From contig CANTFG010000175.1 in NCBI GenBank assembly GCA_947652605.1, positions 103,069 through 167,068 of the forward strand: a stretch of 64,000 bases of DNA, in the 5' to 3' direction. Shown here piece by piece: positions 14,901 through 29,003 of the stretch. The translations under genes were made by a program, and so were the position numbers. Under the pieces are notes generated by a model that worked only from the letters and a program-made list of their open reading frames with translations, was not told the DNA's origin and ran no database searches. This DNA is from Elmis aenea (taxonomy: Eukaryota > Arthropoda > Insecta > Coleoptera > Elmidae). The number at the start of each line of letters is the position of its first letter. Positions within the stretch are counted from its first letter, which is position 1.

Positions 14901-17900
14901 TTTTTACATGAATACAATTGTTTTGCATATGTCTTTCAATGAGCTGGTTTTAATTTTTAATAATTTCCTAAAAATACCGTGCTTCAGTTAATACATATGT
15001 TCCTTGAGCGACTATTTCGAAACAAATTCAATTATTGATTTGTATATCACAGGAACAGTTTATCCATCGCCTCTTTACATGAATACAATAGTTTTGCATA
15101 TGTCTTTCAATGAGCTGGTTTTAATTTTTAATAATTTCCTAAAAATACCGTGCTTTAGTTAATACATATGTTCCTTAAGCGACTATTTCGAAACAATTTT
15201 AATTATTGATTTGTATATTACAGGAACAGTTTATCCATCGCCTCTTTACATGAATGCAATTGTTTCGCATATGTCTTTCAATAAGCTGGTTTTAATTTTT
15301 AATAATTTCCTAAAAATACCGTGCTTTAGTTAATACATATATTCCTTGAGCGACTATTTCGAAACCATTTTAATTATTGATTTGTATATCACAGGAACAG
15401 TTTATCCTTCGCATCTTTACATGAAAAAAATTGTTTTGCATATGTCTTTCAATGAGCTGGTTTTAATTTTTAATAATTTCCTAAAAATACCGTGCTTTAG
15501 TTAATACATATGTTCCTTGAGCGACTATTTCGAAACAATTTTAATTATTGATTTGTATATCACAGGAACAGTTTATCCTTCGCATCTTTACATGAAAAAA
15601 ATTGTTTTGCATATGTCTTTCAATGAGCTGGTTTTAATTTTTAATAATTTCCTAAAAATACCGTGCTTTAGTTAATACATATGTTCCTTGAGCGACTATT
15701 TCGAAACAATTTTAATTATTGATTTGTATATCACAGGAACAGTTTATCCATCGCCTCTTTACATGAATACAATTGTTTTGCATATGTCTTTCAATGAGCT
15801 GGTTTTAATTTTTAATAATTTCCTAAAAATACCGTGCTTTAGTTAATACATATGTTCCTTGAGCGACTATTTCTAAACAATTTTAATTATTGATTTGTAT
15901 ATCACAGGAACAGTTTATCCATCGCCTCTTTACATGAATACAATTGTTTTGCATATGTCTTTCAAAGAGCTGGTTTTAATTTTTAATAATTTCCTAAAAA
16001 TACCGTGCTTTAGTTAATACATATGTTCCTTGAGCGACTATTTCTAAACAATTTTAATTATTGATTTGTATATCACAGGAACAGTTTATCCATCGCCTCT
16101 TTACATGAATACAATTGTTTTGCATATATCTTTCAATGAGCTGGTTTTAATTTTTAATAATTTCCTAAAAATACCGTGCTTTAGTTAATACATATGTTCC
16201 TTGAGCGACTATTTCGAAACAATTTTAATTATTGATTTGTATATCACAGAAACAGTTTATCCATCGTCTCTTTACATGAATACAATTGTATTGCATATGT
16301 CTTTCAATGAGCTGGTTTTAATTTTTAATAATTTCCTAAAAATACCGTGCTTTAGTTAATACATATGTTCCTTGAGCGACTATTTCTAAACAATTTTAAT
16401 TATTGATTTGTATATCACAGGACAAGTTTATCCTTCGCATCTTTACATGAATACAGTTGTTTTGCATATGTCTTTTAATGAGCTGGTTTTAATTTTTAAT
16501 AATTTCCTAAAAATACAGTGCTTTAGTTAATACATATGTTCCTTGAGCGACTATTTCTAAACAATTTTAATTATTGATTTGTATATCACAGGAACAGTTT
16601 ATCCATCGCCTCTTTACATGAATACAATTGTTTTGCATATGTCTTTCAATGAGCTGGTTTTAATTTTTAATAATTTCCTAAAAATACCGTGCTTTAGTTA
16701 ATACATATGTTCCTTGAGCGACTATTTCTAAACAATTTTAATTATTGATTGGTATATCACAGGAACAGTTTATCCATCGCCTCTTTACATGAATACAATT
16801 GTTTTGCATATATCTTTCAATGAGCTGGTTTTAATTTTTAATAATTTCCTAAAATTACCGTGCTTTAGTTAATACATATGTTCCTTGAGCGACTATTTCG
16901 AAACAATTTTAATTATTGATTTGTATATCACAGAAACAGTTTATCCATCGCCTCTTTACATGAATACAATTGTTTTGCATATGTCTTTCAATGAGCTGGT
17001 TTTAATTTTTAATGATTTCCTAAAAATACCGTGCTTTAGTTAATACATATGTTCCTTGAGCGACTATTTTTAAACAAATTTAATTATTGATTTGTATATC
17101 ACAGGACAAGTTTATCCTTCGCATCTTTACATGAATACAATTGTTTTGCATGTGTCTTTCAATGAGCTGGTTTTAATTTTTAATAATTTCCTAAAAATAC
17201 CGTGCTTTAGTTAATACATATGTTCCTTGAGCGACTATTTCTAAACAATTTTAATTATTGATTTGTATATCACAGGAACAGTTTATCCATCGCCTCTTTA
17301 CATGAATACAATTGTTTTGCATATGTCTTTCAATGAGCTGGTTTTAATTTTTAATAATTTCTTAAAAATACCGTGCTTTAGTTAATACATATGTTTCTTG
17401 AGCGACTATTTCTAAACAATTTTAATTATTGATTTGTATATCACAGGAACAGTTTATCCATCGCCTCTTTACATGAATACAATTGTTTTGCATATGTCTT
17501 TCAATGAGCTGGTTTTAATTTTTAATAATTTCCTAAAAATACCGTGCTTTAGTTAATACATATGTTCCTTAAGCGACTATTTCGAAACAATTTTAATTAT
17601 AGATTTGTATATCACAGGAACAGTTTATCCATCGCCTCTTTACATGAATACAATTGTTTTGCATATGTCTTTCAATGAGCTGGTTTTAATTTTTAATAAT
17701 TTTCTAAAAATACCGTGCTTTAGTTAATACATATGTTCCTTGAGCGACTATTTCGAAACAATTTTAATTATTGATTTGTATATTACAGGAACAGTTTATC
17801 TATCGCCTCTTTACATGTATACAATTGTTTTGCATATGTCTTTCAAAGAGCTGGTAATAATTTTTAATAATTTCCTAAAAATACCGTGCTTTAGTTAATA

Positions 17901-18630
17901 CATATGTTCCTTGAGCGACTATTTCGAAACAATTTTAATTATTGATTTGTATATTACAGGAACAGTTTATCCATCGCCTCTTTACATGAATACAATTGTT
18001 TTGCATATGTCTTTCAATGAGCTGGTTTTAATTTTTAATAATTTCCTAAAAATACCGTGCTTTAGTTAATACATATGTTCCTTGAGCGACTATTTTGAAA
18101 CAATTTTAATTATTGATTTGTATATCACAGAAACAGTTTATCCATCGCCTCTTTACATGAATACAATTGTTTTGCATATGTCTTTCAATGAGCTGGTTTT
18201 AATTTTTAATAATTTCCTAAAAATACCGTGCTTTAGTTAATACATATGTTCCTTGAGCGACTATTTCTAAACAATTTTAATTATTGATTTGTATATCACA
18301 GGAACAGTTTATCCATCGCTTCTTTACATGAATACAATTGTTTTGCATATGTCTTTCAATGAGCTGGTTTTAATTTTTAATAATTTCCTAAAAATACCGT
18401 GCTTTAGTTAATACATATATTCCTTGAGCGACTATTTCTGAACAATTTTAATTATTGATTTGTATATCACAGGAACAGTTTATCCATCGCCTCTTTACAT
18501 GAATACAATTGTTTTGCATATGTCTTTCAAAGAGCTGGTTTTAATTTTTAATAATTTCCTAAAAATACCGTGCTTTAGTTAATACATATGTTCCTTAAGC
18601 GACTATTTCGAAACAATTTCAATTATTGAT
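11107..18630 (+). repeat. 44-monomer higher-order block, copy 1 (7524 bp)
   Basis: The block of 44 x 171 bp is repeated directly at 18631-26154. Rare subtypes recur at an offset of 7524 bp: CCTAACAATACC (near 11548 and 19072), TATATGACAGG (near 11967 and 19491), monomers with ACATGAAAAAAATTG (14223 and 21747 region), ATGAATGCAATTG (14053 and 21577 region) and ATACAGTTG (near 16452 and 23976). Differences are single bases, for example GCTTC at about 12846 against GCCTC in the second copy. Inside the block, a 7-monomer (1197 bp) repeat is visible: ACATGAATGC occurs at 14051 and again at 15248. Confidence 0.88.
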
Positions 18631-21600
18631 TTGTATATCACAGGAACAGTTTATCCATCGCCTCTTTACATGAATACAATTGTTTTGCATATGTCTTTCA
18701 ATGAGCTGGTTTTAATTTTTGATGATTTCCAAAAAATACCGTGCTTTAGTTCATACATATGTTCCTTGAGCGACTATTTCGAAACAATTTTAATTATTGA
18801 TTTGTATATCACAGAAACAGTTTATCCATCGCCTCTTTACATGAATACAATTGTTTTGCATATGTCTTTCAATGAGCTGGTTTTAATTTTTAATAATTTC
18901 CTAAAAATACCGTGCTTTAGTTAATACATATGTTCCTTGAGCGACTATTTCTAAACAATTTTAATTATTGATTTGTATATAACAGGATCAGTTTATCCAT
19001 CGCCTCTTTACATGAATACAATTGTTTTGCATATGTCTTTCAATGAGCTGGTTTTAATTTTTAATAATTTCCTAACAATACCGTGCTTTAGTTAATACAT
19101 ATGTTCCTTGAGCGACTATTTCGAAACAATTTTAATTATTGATTTGTATATCACAGGAACAGTTTATCCATCGCCTCTTTACATGAATACAATTGTTTTG
19201 CATATGTCTTTCAATAAGCTGGTTTTAATTTTTAATAATTTCCTAAAAATACCGTGCTTTAGTTAATACATATGTTCCTTGAGCGACTATTTCTAAACAA
19301 TTTTAATTATTGATTTGTATATCACAGGAACAGTTTATCCATCGCCTCTTTACATGAATACAATTGTTTTGCATATGTCTTTCAATGAGCTGGTTTTAAT
19401 TTTTAATAATTTCCTAAAAATACAGTGCTTTAGTTAATACATATGTTCCTTGAGCGACTATTTCTAAACAATTTTAATTATTGATTTGTATATGACAGGA
19501 ACAGTTTATCCATCGCCTTTTTACATGAATACAATTGTTTTGCATATGTCTTTCAATGAGCTGGTTTTAATTTTTAATAATGTCTTAAAAATACCGTGCT
19601 TTAGTTAATACATATGTTCCTTGAGCGACTATTTCTAAACAATTTTAATTATTGATTTGTATATCACAGGAACAGTTTATCCATCGCCTCTTTACATGAA
19701 TACAATTGTTTTGCATATGTCTTTCAATGAGCTGGTTTTAATTTTTAATTATTTCCTAAAAATACCGTGCTTTAGTTAATACATATGTTCCTTGAGCGAC
19801 TATTTCGAAACAATTTTAATTATTGATTTGTATATCACAGGATCAGTTTATCCATCACCTCTTTACATGAATACAATTGTTTTGCATATGTCTTTCAATG
19901 AGCTGGTTTTAATTTTTAATAATTTCCTAAAAATACCGTGTTTTAGTTAATACATATGTTCCTTGAGCGACTATTTCGAAACAATTTTAATTATTGATTT
20001 GTATATCACAGGAACAGTTTATCCATCGCCTCTTTACATGAACACAATTGTTTTGCATATGTCTTTCAATGAGCTGGTTTTAATTTTTAATAATTTCCTG
20101 AAAATACCGTGCTTTAGTTAATACATATGTTCCTTGAGCGACTATTTCTAAACAATTTTAATTATTGATTTGTATATCACAGGAACAGTTTATCCATCGC
20201 CTCTTTACATGAATACAATTGTTTTGCATATGTCTTTCAATGAGCTGGTTTTAATTTTTAATAATTTCCTAAAAATACCGTGCTTTAGTTAATACATATG
20301 TTCCTTGAGCGACTATTTCTAAACAATTTTAATTATTGATTTGTATATCACAGGAACAGTTTATCCATCGCCTCTTTACATGAATACAATTGTTTTGCAT
20401 ATGTCTTTCAATGAGCTGGTTTTAATTTTTAATAATCTCCTAAAAATACCGTGCTTTAGTTAATACATATGTTCCTTGAGCGACTATTTCTAAACAATTT
20501 TAATTATTGATTTGTATATCACAGGAACAGTTTATCCATCGCCTCTTTACATGAATACAATTGTTTTGCATATGTCTTTCAATGAGCTGGTTTTAATTTT
20601 TAATAATTTCCTAAAAATACCGTGCTTTAGTTAATACATATGTTCCTTGAGCGACTATTTCTAAACAATTTTAATTATTGATTTGTATATCACAGGAACA
20701 GTTTATCCATCGCCTCTTTACATGAATACAATTGTTTTGCATATGTCTTTTAATGAGCTGGTTTTAATTTTTAATAATTTCCTAAAAATACCGTGCTTTA
20801 GTTAATACATATGTTCCTTGAGCGACTATTTTGAAACAATTTTAATTATTGATTTGTATATCACAGGAACAGTTTATCCATCGCCTCTTTACATGAATAC
20901 AATTGTTTTGCATATGTCTTTCAATGAGCTGGTTTTAATTTTTAATAATTTCCTAAAAATACCGTGCTTTAGTTAATACATATGTTCCTTGAGCGACTAT
21001 TTTTAAACAATTTTAATTATTGATTTGTATATCACAGGACAAGTTTATCCTTCGCATCTTTACATGAATACAATTGTTTTGCAAATGTCTTTCAATGAGC
21101 TGGTTTTAATTTTTAATAATTTCCTAAAAATACCGTGCTTTAGTTAATACATATGTTCCTTGAGCGACTATTTCTAAACAATTTTAATTATTGATTTGTA
21201 TATCACAGGAACAGTTTATCCATCGCCTCTTTACATGAATACAATTGTTTTGCATATGTCTTTCAATGAGCTGGTTTTAATTTTTAATAATTTCCTAAAA
21301 ATACCGTGCTTTAGTTAATACATATGTTCCTTGAGCGACTATTTCTAAACAATTTTAATTATTGATTTGTATATCACAGGAACAGTTTATCCATCGCCTC
21401 TTTACATGAATACAATTGTTTTGCATATGTCTTTTGATGAGCTGGTTTTAATTTTTAATAATTTCCTAAAAATACCGTGCTTTAGTTAATACATATGTTC
21501 CTTGAGCGTCTATTTCTAAACAATTTTAATTATTGATTTGTATATCACAGGAACAGTTTATCCATCGCCTCTTTACATGAATGCAATTGTTTCGCATATG

Positions 21601-24600
21601 TCTTTCAATAAGCTGGTTTTAATTTTTAATAATTTCCTAAAAATACCGTGCTTTAGTTAATACATATATTCCTTGAGCGACTATTTCGAAACAATTTTAA
21701 TTATTGATTTGTATATCACAGGAACAGTTTATCCTTCGCATCTTTACATGAAAAAAATTGTTTTGCATATGTCTTTCAATGAGCTGGTTTTAATTTTTAA
21801 TAATTTCCTAAAAATACCGTGCTTTAGTTAATACATATGTTCCTTGAGCGACTATTTCGAAACAATTTTAATTATTGATTTGTATATCACAGGAACAGTT
21901 TATCCTTCGCATTTTTACATGAAAAAAATTGTTTTGCATATGTCTTTCAATGAGCTGGTTTTAATTTTTAATAATTTCCTAAAAATACCGTGCTTTAGTT
22001 AATACATATGTTCCTTGAGCGACTATTTCGAAACAATTTTAATTATTAATTTGTATATCACAGGAACAGTTTATCCATCGCCTCTTTACATGAATACAAT
22101 TGTTTTGCATATGTCTTTCAATGAGCTGGTTTTAATTTTTAATAATTTCCTAAAAATACCGTGCTTTAGTTAATACATATGTTCCTTGAGCGACTATTTC
22201 TAAACAATTTTAATTATTGATTTGTATATCACAGGAACAGTTTATCCATCGCCTCTTTACATGAATACAATTGTTTTGCATATGTCTTTCAATGAGCTGG
22301 TTTTAATTTTTAATAATTTCCTAAAAATACCGTGCTTTAGTTAATACATATGTTCCTTGAGCGACTATTTCGAAACAATTTTAATTATTGATTTGTATAT
22401 CACAGAAACAGTTTATCCATCGCCTTTTTACATGAATACAATTGTTTTGCATATGTCTTTCAATGAGCTGGTTTTAATTTTTAATAATTTCCTAAAAATA
22501 CCGTGCTTCAGTTAATACATATGTTCCTTGAGCGACTATTTCGAAACAAATTCAATTATTGATTTGTATATCACAGGAACAGTTTATCCATCGCCTCTTT
22601 ACATGAATACAATAGTTTTGCATATGTCTTTCAATGAGCTGGTTTTAATTTTTAATAATTTCCTAAAAATACCGTGCTTTAGTTAATACATATGTTCCTT
22701 AAGCGACTATTTCGAAACAATTTTAATTATTGATTTGTATATTACAGGAACAGTTTATCCATCGCCTCTTTACATGAATGCAATTGTTTCGCATATGTCT
22801 TTCAATAAGCTGGTTTTAATTTTTAATAATTTCCTAAAAATACCGTGCTTTAGTTAATACATATATTCCTTGAGCGACTATTTCGAAACCATTTTAATTA
22901 TTGATTTGTATATCACAGGAACAGTTTATCCTTCGCATCTTTACATGAAAAAAATTGTTTTGCATATGTCTTTCAATGAGCTGGTTTTAATTTTTAATAA
23001 TTTCCTAAAAATACCGTGCTTTAGTTAATACATATGTTCCTTGAGCGACTATTTCGAAACAATTTTAATTATTGATTTGTATATCACAGGAACAGTTTAT
23101 CCTTCGCATCTTTACATGAAAAAAATTGTTTTGCATATGTCTTTCAATGAGCTGGTTTTAATTTTTAATAATTTCCTAAAAATACCGTGCTTTAGTTAAT
23201 ACATATGTTCCTTGAGCGACTATTTCGAAACAATTTTAATTATTGATTTGTATATCACAGGAACAGTTTATCCATCGCCTCTTTACATGAATACAATTGT
23301 TTTGCATATGTCTTTCAATGAGCTGGTTTTAATTTTTAATAATTTCCTAAAAATACCGTGCTTTAGTTAATACATATGTTCCTTGAGCGACTATTTCTAA
23401 ACAATTTTAATTATTGATTTGTATATCACAGGAACAGTTTATCCATCGCCTCTTTACATGAATACAATTGTTTTGCATATGTCTTTCAAAGAGCTGGTTT
23501 TAATTTTTAATAATTTCCTAAAAATACCGTGCTTTAGTTAATACATATGTTCCTTGAGCGACTATTTCTAAACAATTTTAATTATTGATTTGTATATCAC
23601 AGGAACAGTTTATCCATCGCCTCTTTACATGAATACAATTGTTTTGCATATATCTTTCAATGAGCTGGTTTTAATTTTTAATAATTTCCTAAAAATACCG
23701 TGCTTTAGTTAATACATATGTTCCTTGAGCGACTATTTCGAAACAATTTTAATTATTGATTTGTATATCACAGAAACAGTTTATCCATCGTCTCTTTACA
23801 TGAATACAATTGTATTGCATATGTCTTTCAATGAGCTGGTTTTAATTTTTAATAATTTCCTAAAAATACCGTGCTTTAGTTAATACATATGTTCCTTGAG
23901 CGACTATTTCTAAACAATTTTAATTATTGATTTGTATATCACAGGACAAGTTTATCCTTCGCATCTTTACATGAATACAGTTGTTTTGCATATGTCTTTT
24001 AATAAGCTGGTTTTAATTTTTAATAATTTCCTAAAAATACAGTGCTTTAGTTAATACATATGTTCCTTGAGCGACTATTTCTAAACAATTTTAATTATTG
24101 ATTTGTATATCACAGGAACAGTTTATCCATCGCCTCTTTACATGAATACAATTGTTTTGCATATGTCTTTCAATGAGCTGGTTTTAATTTTTAATAATTT
24201 CCTAAAAATACCGTGCTTTAGTTAATACATATGTTCCTTGAGCGACTATTTCTAAACAATTTTAATTATTGATTGGTATATCACAGGAACAGTTTATCCA
24301 TCGCCTCTTTACATGAATACAATTGTTTTGCATATATCTTTCAATGAGCTGGTTTTAATTTTTAATAATTTCCTAAAAATACCGTGCTTTAGTTAATACA
24401 TATGTTCCTTGAGCGACTATTTCGAAACAATTTTAATTATTGATTTGTATATCACAGAAACAGTTTATCCATCGCCTCTTTACATGAATACAATTGTTTT
24501 GCATATGTCTTTCAATGAGCTGGTTTTAATTTTTAATGATTTCCTAAAAATACCGTGCTTTAGTTAATACATATGTTCCTTGAGCGACTATTTTTAAACA

Positions 24601-26154
24601 AATTTAATTATTGATTTGTATATCACAGGACAAGTTTATCCTTCGCATCTTTACATGAATACAATTGTTTTGCATGTGTCTTTCAATGAGCTGGTTTTAA
24701 TTTTTAATAATTTCCTAAAAATACCGTGCTTTAGTTAATACATATGTTCCTTGAGCGACTATTTCTAAACAATTTTAATTATTGATTTGTATATCACAGG
24801 AACAGTTTATTCATTGCCTCTTTACATGAATACAATTGTTTTGCATATGTCTTTCAATGAGCTGGTTTTAATTTTTAATAATTTCTTAAAAATACCGTGC
24901 TTTAGTTAATACATATGTTTCTTGAGCGACTATTTCTAAACAATTTTAATTATTGATTTGTATATCACAGGAACAGTTTATCCATCGCCTCTTTACATGA
25001 ATACAATTGTTTTGCATATGTCTTTCAATGAGCTGGTTTTAATTTTTAATAATTTCCTAAAAATACCGTGCTTTAGTTAATACATATGTTCCTTAAGCGA
25101 CTATTTCGAAACAATTTTAATTATAGATTTGTATATCACAGGAACAGTTTATCCATCGCCTCTTTACATGAATACAATTGTTTTGCATATGTCTTTCAAT
25201 GAGCTGGTTTTAATTTTTAATAATTTTCTAAAAATACCGTGCTTTAGTTAATACATATGTTCCTTGAGCGACTATTTCGAAACAATTTTAATTATTGATT
25301 TGTATATTACAGGAACAGTTTATCTATCGCCTCTTTACATGTATACAATTGTTTTGCATATGTCTTTCAAAGAGCTGGTTTTAATTTTTAATAATTTCCT
25401 AAAAATACCGTGCTTTAGTTAATACATATGTTCCTTGAGCGACTATTTCGAAACAATTTTAATTATTGATTTGTATATTACAGGAACAGTTTATCCATCG
25501 CCTCTTTACATGAATACAATTGTTTTGCATATGTCTTTCAATGAGCTGGTTTTAATTTTTAATAATTTCCTAAAAATACCGTGCTTTAGTTAATACATAT
25601 GTTCCTTAAGCGACTATTTCGAAACAATTTTAATTATTGATTTGTATATCACAGAAACAGTTTATCCATCGCCTCTTTACATGAATACAATTGTTTTGCA
25701 TATGTCTTTCAATGAGCTGGTTTTAATTTTTAATAATTTCCTAAAAATACCGTGCTTTAGTTAATACATATGTTCCTTGAGCGACTATTTCTAAACAATT
25801 TTAATTATTGATTTGTATATCACAGGAACAGTTTATCCATCGCTTCTTTACATGAATACAATTGTTTTGCATATGTCTTTCAATGAGCTGGTTTTAATTT
25901 TTAATAATTTCCTAAAAATACCGTGCTTTAGTTAATACATATATTCCTTGAGCGACTATTTCTGAACAATTTTAATTATTGATTTGTATATCACAGGAAC
26001 AGTTTATCCATCGCCTCTTTACATGAATACAATTGTTTTGCATATGTCTTTCAAAGAGCTGGTTTTAATTTTTAATAATTTCCTAAAAATACCGTGCTTT
26101 AGTTAATACATATGTTCCTTAAGCGACTATTTCGAAACAATTTCAATTATTGAT
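18631..26154 (+). repeat. 44-monomer higher-order block, copy 2 (7524 bp)
   Basis: Second copy of the 44-monomer block. The boundary is set for convenience at the start of the distinctive monomer that reads TTCATAC where most read TTAATAC (copies at 11107, 18631 and 26155). True breakpoints could lie elsewhere in the unit. Substitutions private to this copy include AATAAGCTGG near 24001 and TCATTGCCTC near 24811. A third copy does not follow: after 26155 the monomer order changes within a few units. Confidence 0.88.
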
Positions 26155-28106
26155 TTGTATATCACTGGAACAGTTTATCCATCGCCTCTTTACATGAATA
26201 CAATTGTTTTGCATATGTCTTTCAATGAGCTGGTTTTAATTTTTAATGATTTCCAAAAAATACCGTGCTTTAGTTCATACATTTGTTCCTTGAGCGACTA
26301 TTTCGAAACAATTTTAATTATTGATTTGTATATCACAGAAACAGTTTATCCATCGCCTCTTTACATGAATACAATTGTTTTGCATATGTCTTTCAATGAG
26401 CTGGTTTTAATTTTTAATAATTTCCTAAAAATACCGTGCTTTAGTTAATACATATGTTCCTTGAGCGACTATTTCTAAACAATTTTAATTATTGATTTGT
26501 ATATCACAGGAACAGTTTATCCATCGCCTCTTTACATGAATACAATTGTTTTGCATATGTCTTTCAATGAGCTGGTTTTAATTTTTAATAATTTCCTAAA
26601 AATACCGTGCTTTAGTTAATACATATGTTCCTTAAGCGACTATTTCGAAACAATTTTAATTATAGATTTGTATATCACAGGAACAGTTTATCCATCGCCT
26701 CTGTACATGAATACAATTGTTTTGCATATGTCTTTCAATGAGCTGGTTTTAATTTTTAATAATTTCCTAAAAATACCGTGCTTTAGTTAATACATATGTT
26801 CCTTAAGCGACTATTTCGAAACAATTTTAATTATAGATTTGTATATCACAGGAACAGTTTATCCATCGCCTCTTTACATGAATACAATTGTTTTGCATAT
26901 GTCTTTCAATGAGCTGGTTTTAATTTTTAATAATTTCTTAAAAATACCGTGCTTTAGTTAATACATATGTTTCTTGAGCGACTATTTCTAAACAATTTTA
27001 ATTATTGATTTGTATATCACAGGAACAGTTTATCCATCGCCTCTGTACATGAATACAATTGTTTTGCATATGTCTTTCAATGAGCTGGTTTTAATTTTTA
27101 ATAATTTCCTAAAAATACCGTGCTTTAGTTAATACATATGTTCCTTGAGCGACTATTTCGAAACAATTTTAATTATTGATTTGTATATTACAGGAACAGT
27201 TTATCTATCGCCTCTTTACATGTATACAATTGTTTTGCATGTCTTTCAAAGAGCTGGTTTTAATTTTTAATAATTTCCTAAAAATACCGTGCTTTAGTTA
27301 ATACATATGTTCCTTGAGCGACTATTTCGAAACAATTTTAATTATTGATTTGTATATTACAGGAACAGTTTATCCATCGCCTCTTTACATGAATACAATT
27401 GTTTTGCATATGTCTTTCAATGAGCTGGTTTTAATTTTTAATAATTTCCTAAAAATACAGTGCTTTAGTTAATACATATGTTCCTTAAGCGACTATTTCG
27501 AAACAATTTCAATTATTGATTTGTATATCACAGAAACAGTTTATCCATCGCCTCTTTACATGAATACAATTGTTTTGCATATGTCTTTCAATGAGCTGGT
27601 TTTAATTTTTAATAATTTCCTAAAAATACCGTGCTTTAGTTAATACATATGTTCCTTGAGCGACTATTTCTAAACAATTTTAATTATTGATTTGTATATC
27701 ACAGGAACAGTTTATCCATCGCTTCTTTACATGAATACAATTGTTTTGCATATGTCTTTCAATGAGCTGGTTTTAATTTTTAATAATTTCCTAAAAATAC
27801 CGTGCTTTAGTTAATACATATATTCCTTGAGCGACTATTTCTAAACAATTTTAATTATTGATTTGTATATCACAGGAACAGTTTATCCATCGCCTCTTTA
27901 CATGAATACAATTGTTTTGCATATGTCTTTCAAAGAGCTGGTTTTAATTTTTAATAATTTCCTAAAAATACCGTGCTTTAGTTAATACATATGTTCCTTG
28001 AGCGACTATTTCGAAACAATTTTAATTATTGATTTGTATATCACAGGAACAGTTTATCCATCGCCTCTTTACATGAATACAATTGTTTTGCATATATCTT
28101 TCAATG

Positions 28107-28850
28107 TATCAACTGTACACCGCGGACTTGCCTTTGTCGCCAAATACTAAAACTGCAACCTTTGCAGACGATACGGCCGTAATGGCGTCAGATAAAGATG
28201 CAAAAATAGTAACAAAGCACCTACAGCGGCATCTGGATAAGATTCAACATTGGTGTAGACGTTGGAGAATCAGACTGAATGAGCAAAAGTCCGTACAAAT
28301 TACATTCACCCTAAAAAGAGACATCTGCCAACCAGTCAATATGAATGGTAAGGAACTACCACAGGCAGAATCAGTTAAGTACCTGGGAATGCACCTCGAC
28401 CGACGCATGAACTGGAGGACACATATATGGCAGAAAAGGAAGCAGCTAGGAATAAAACTAAGCAAAATGTACTGGTTACTAGGAAGAAATTCAAAACTTT
28501 CATTAGAAAATAAATTGCTCATCTACAAGTGCGTGCTTAAACCGGTCTGGACATACGGCCTGCAGTTGTGGGGTACAGCCGCTAACTCTAACATCGATAT
28601 CCTAGAAAGGTTTCAGGCCAAAGTGTTGCGAATGCTAGTGGACGCCCCGTGGTTTGTTACGAACGAAATAATAAGACAGGACTTACAAATAGTGCCAGTA
28701 AAAGAAGAAATAAAAAAGTACTGCAAAAGATACATGGACAGGCTAAGCCAGCATCCCAACCACCTGGCCGCGAACCTGATCAATGAAGGGACAGACAAGC
28801 GAAGACTAAAGCGCTGGAGAACAGCAGACTTAATAGAACGTTATGAGTAG
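28107..28850 (+). pseudogene. Jockey-type ORF2 fragment: C-terminal part of reverse transcriptase
   Basis: An open frame of 247 codons ending in TAG at 28848-28850. The frame runs upstream into satellite, where an ATG at 28104 could start it by chance; residues encoded before 28107 are satellite. Counting from the Tyr at 28107, the catalytic FADD box of the polymerase is at about residues 19-22, preceded by LYTADLP. YLGMHLD is at about 92-98 (the post-catalytic region), and LKPVWTYGLQLWG at about 144-156 is characteristic of Jockey-clade C-termini, followed by the conserved 'ILERFQAKVLR' region. The upstream polymerase motifs with the first catalytic Asp and the endonuclease are absent, so the product could not be active. 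No frameshift or internal stop was seen in what remains, suggesting a fairly young copy. Exact family unknown. Confidence 0.9.
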
Positions 28851-29003
28851 TAGATAAGTACATAGAAATAAGTTCTTATGTTTATTGAAGGAGTGGGTGC
28901 CACTGGGCAGCCACTTACATGTCTCTCTGTTACGTTATTTTAATTGTGTCAATGTCAAAGGATTTGTTTATTGTCTTCGGACAGATGGCAAATGTTCTGG
29001 GAG
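28851..29003 (+). other. 3' UTR of the LINE fragment
   Basis: About 153 bp between the ORF stop and the A-tail. It contains no ORF of note and no satellite sequence. I did not see a canonical AATAAA immediately before the tail. The section GTGGGTGCCACTGGGCAGCC near 28892-28911 is locally G+C-rich with short inverted matches (GTGGGTGCC, GGGCAGCC) and might fold, as LINE 3' ends often do, but this is weak. Confidence 0.75.

Larger units (their letters stand above)
1..28106 (+). repeat. 171-bp satellite array, segment 1 (about 164 monomers)
   Basis: Head-to-tail monomers of 171 bp. Taking GGAACAGTTT as monomer position 1, copies start at 1, 172, 343, 514, 685 and so on, and the phase holds across the segment except for a 3-bp insertion at 2169-2171 and a 2-bp deletion after 27240. 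A typical monomer contains, in order, CATATG at 46-51, an AT-rich stretch at 68-95, CATATG at 114-119, TTGAGCGAC near 124-132 and TTCGAAAC near 137. Monomers differ by a few substitutions that define subtypes, such as TTCGAAAC, TTCTAAAC, TTCTGAAC or TTCGTAAC at the same site. No inverted monomer was seen. The left 10 kb is rich in copies reading TATATCAAAGG before GAACAG, a variant nearly absent later. No gene is supported here. The unit is nucleosome-sized, so a centromeric or pericentromeric location is plausible but is inference. Confidence 0.98.

Noticed and set aside
1..28106. CRISPR-like array
   Set aside because: The repeat fills the whole 171-bp period without unique spacers, and the mobile elements are eukaryotic.
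28104..28106. ATG directly before the reverse transcriptase fragment as a real start
   Set aside because: These bases belong to the satellite (TTTCAATG), so the start is a junction accident.
28244..28798. Minus-strand frames of 92 and 61 codons
   Set aside because: They are antisense to the reverse transcriptase fragment, with no domain of their own.
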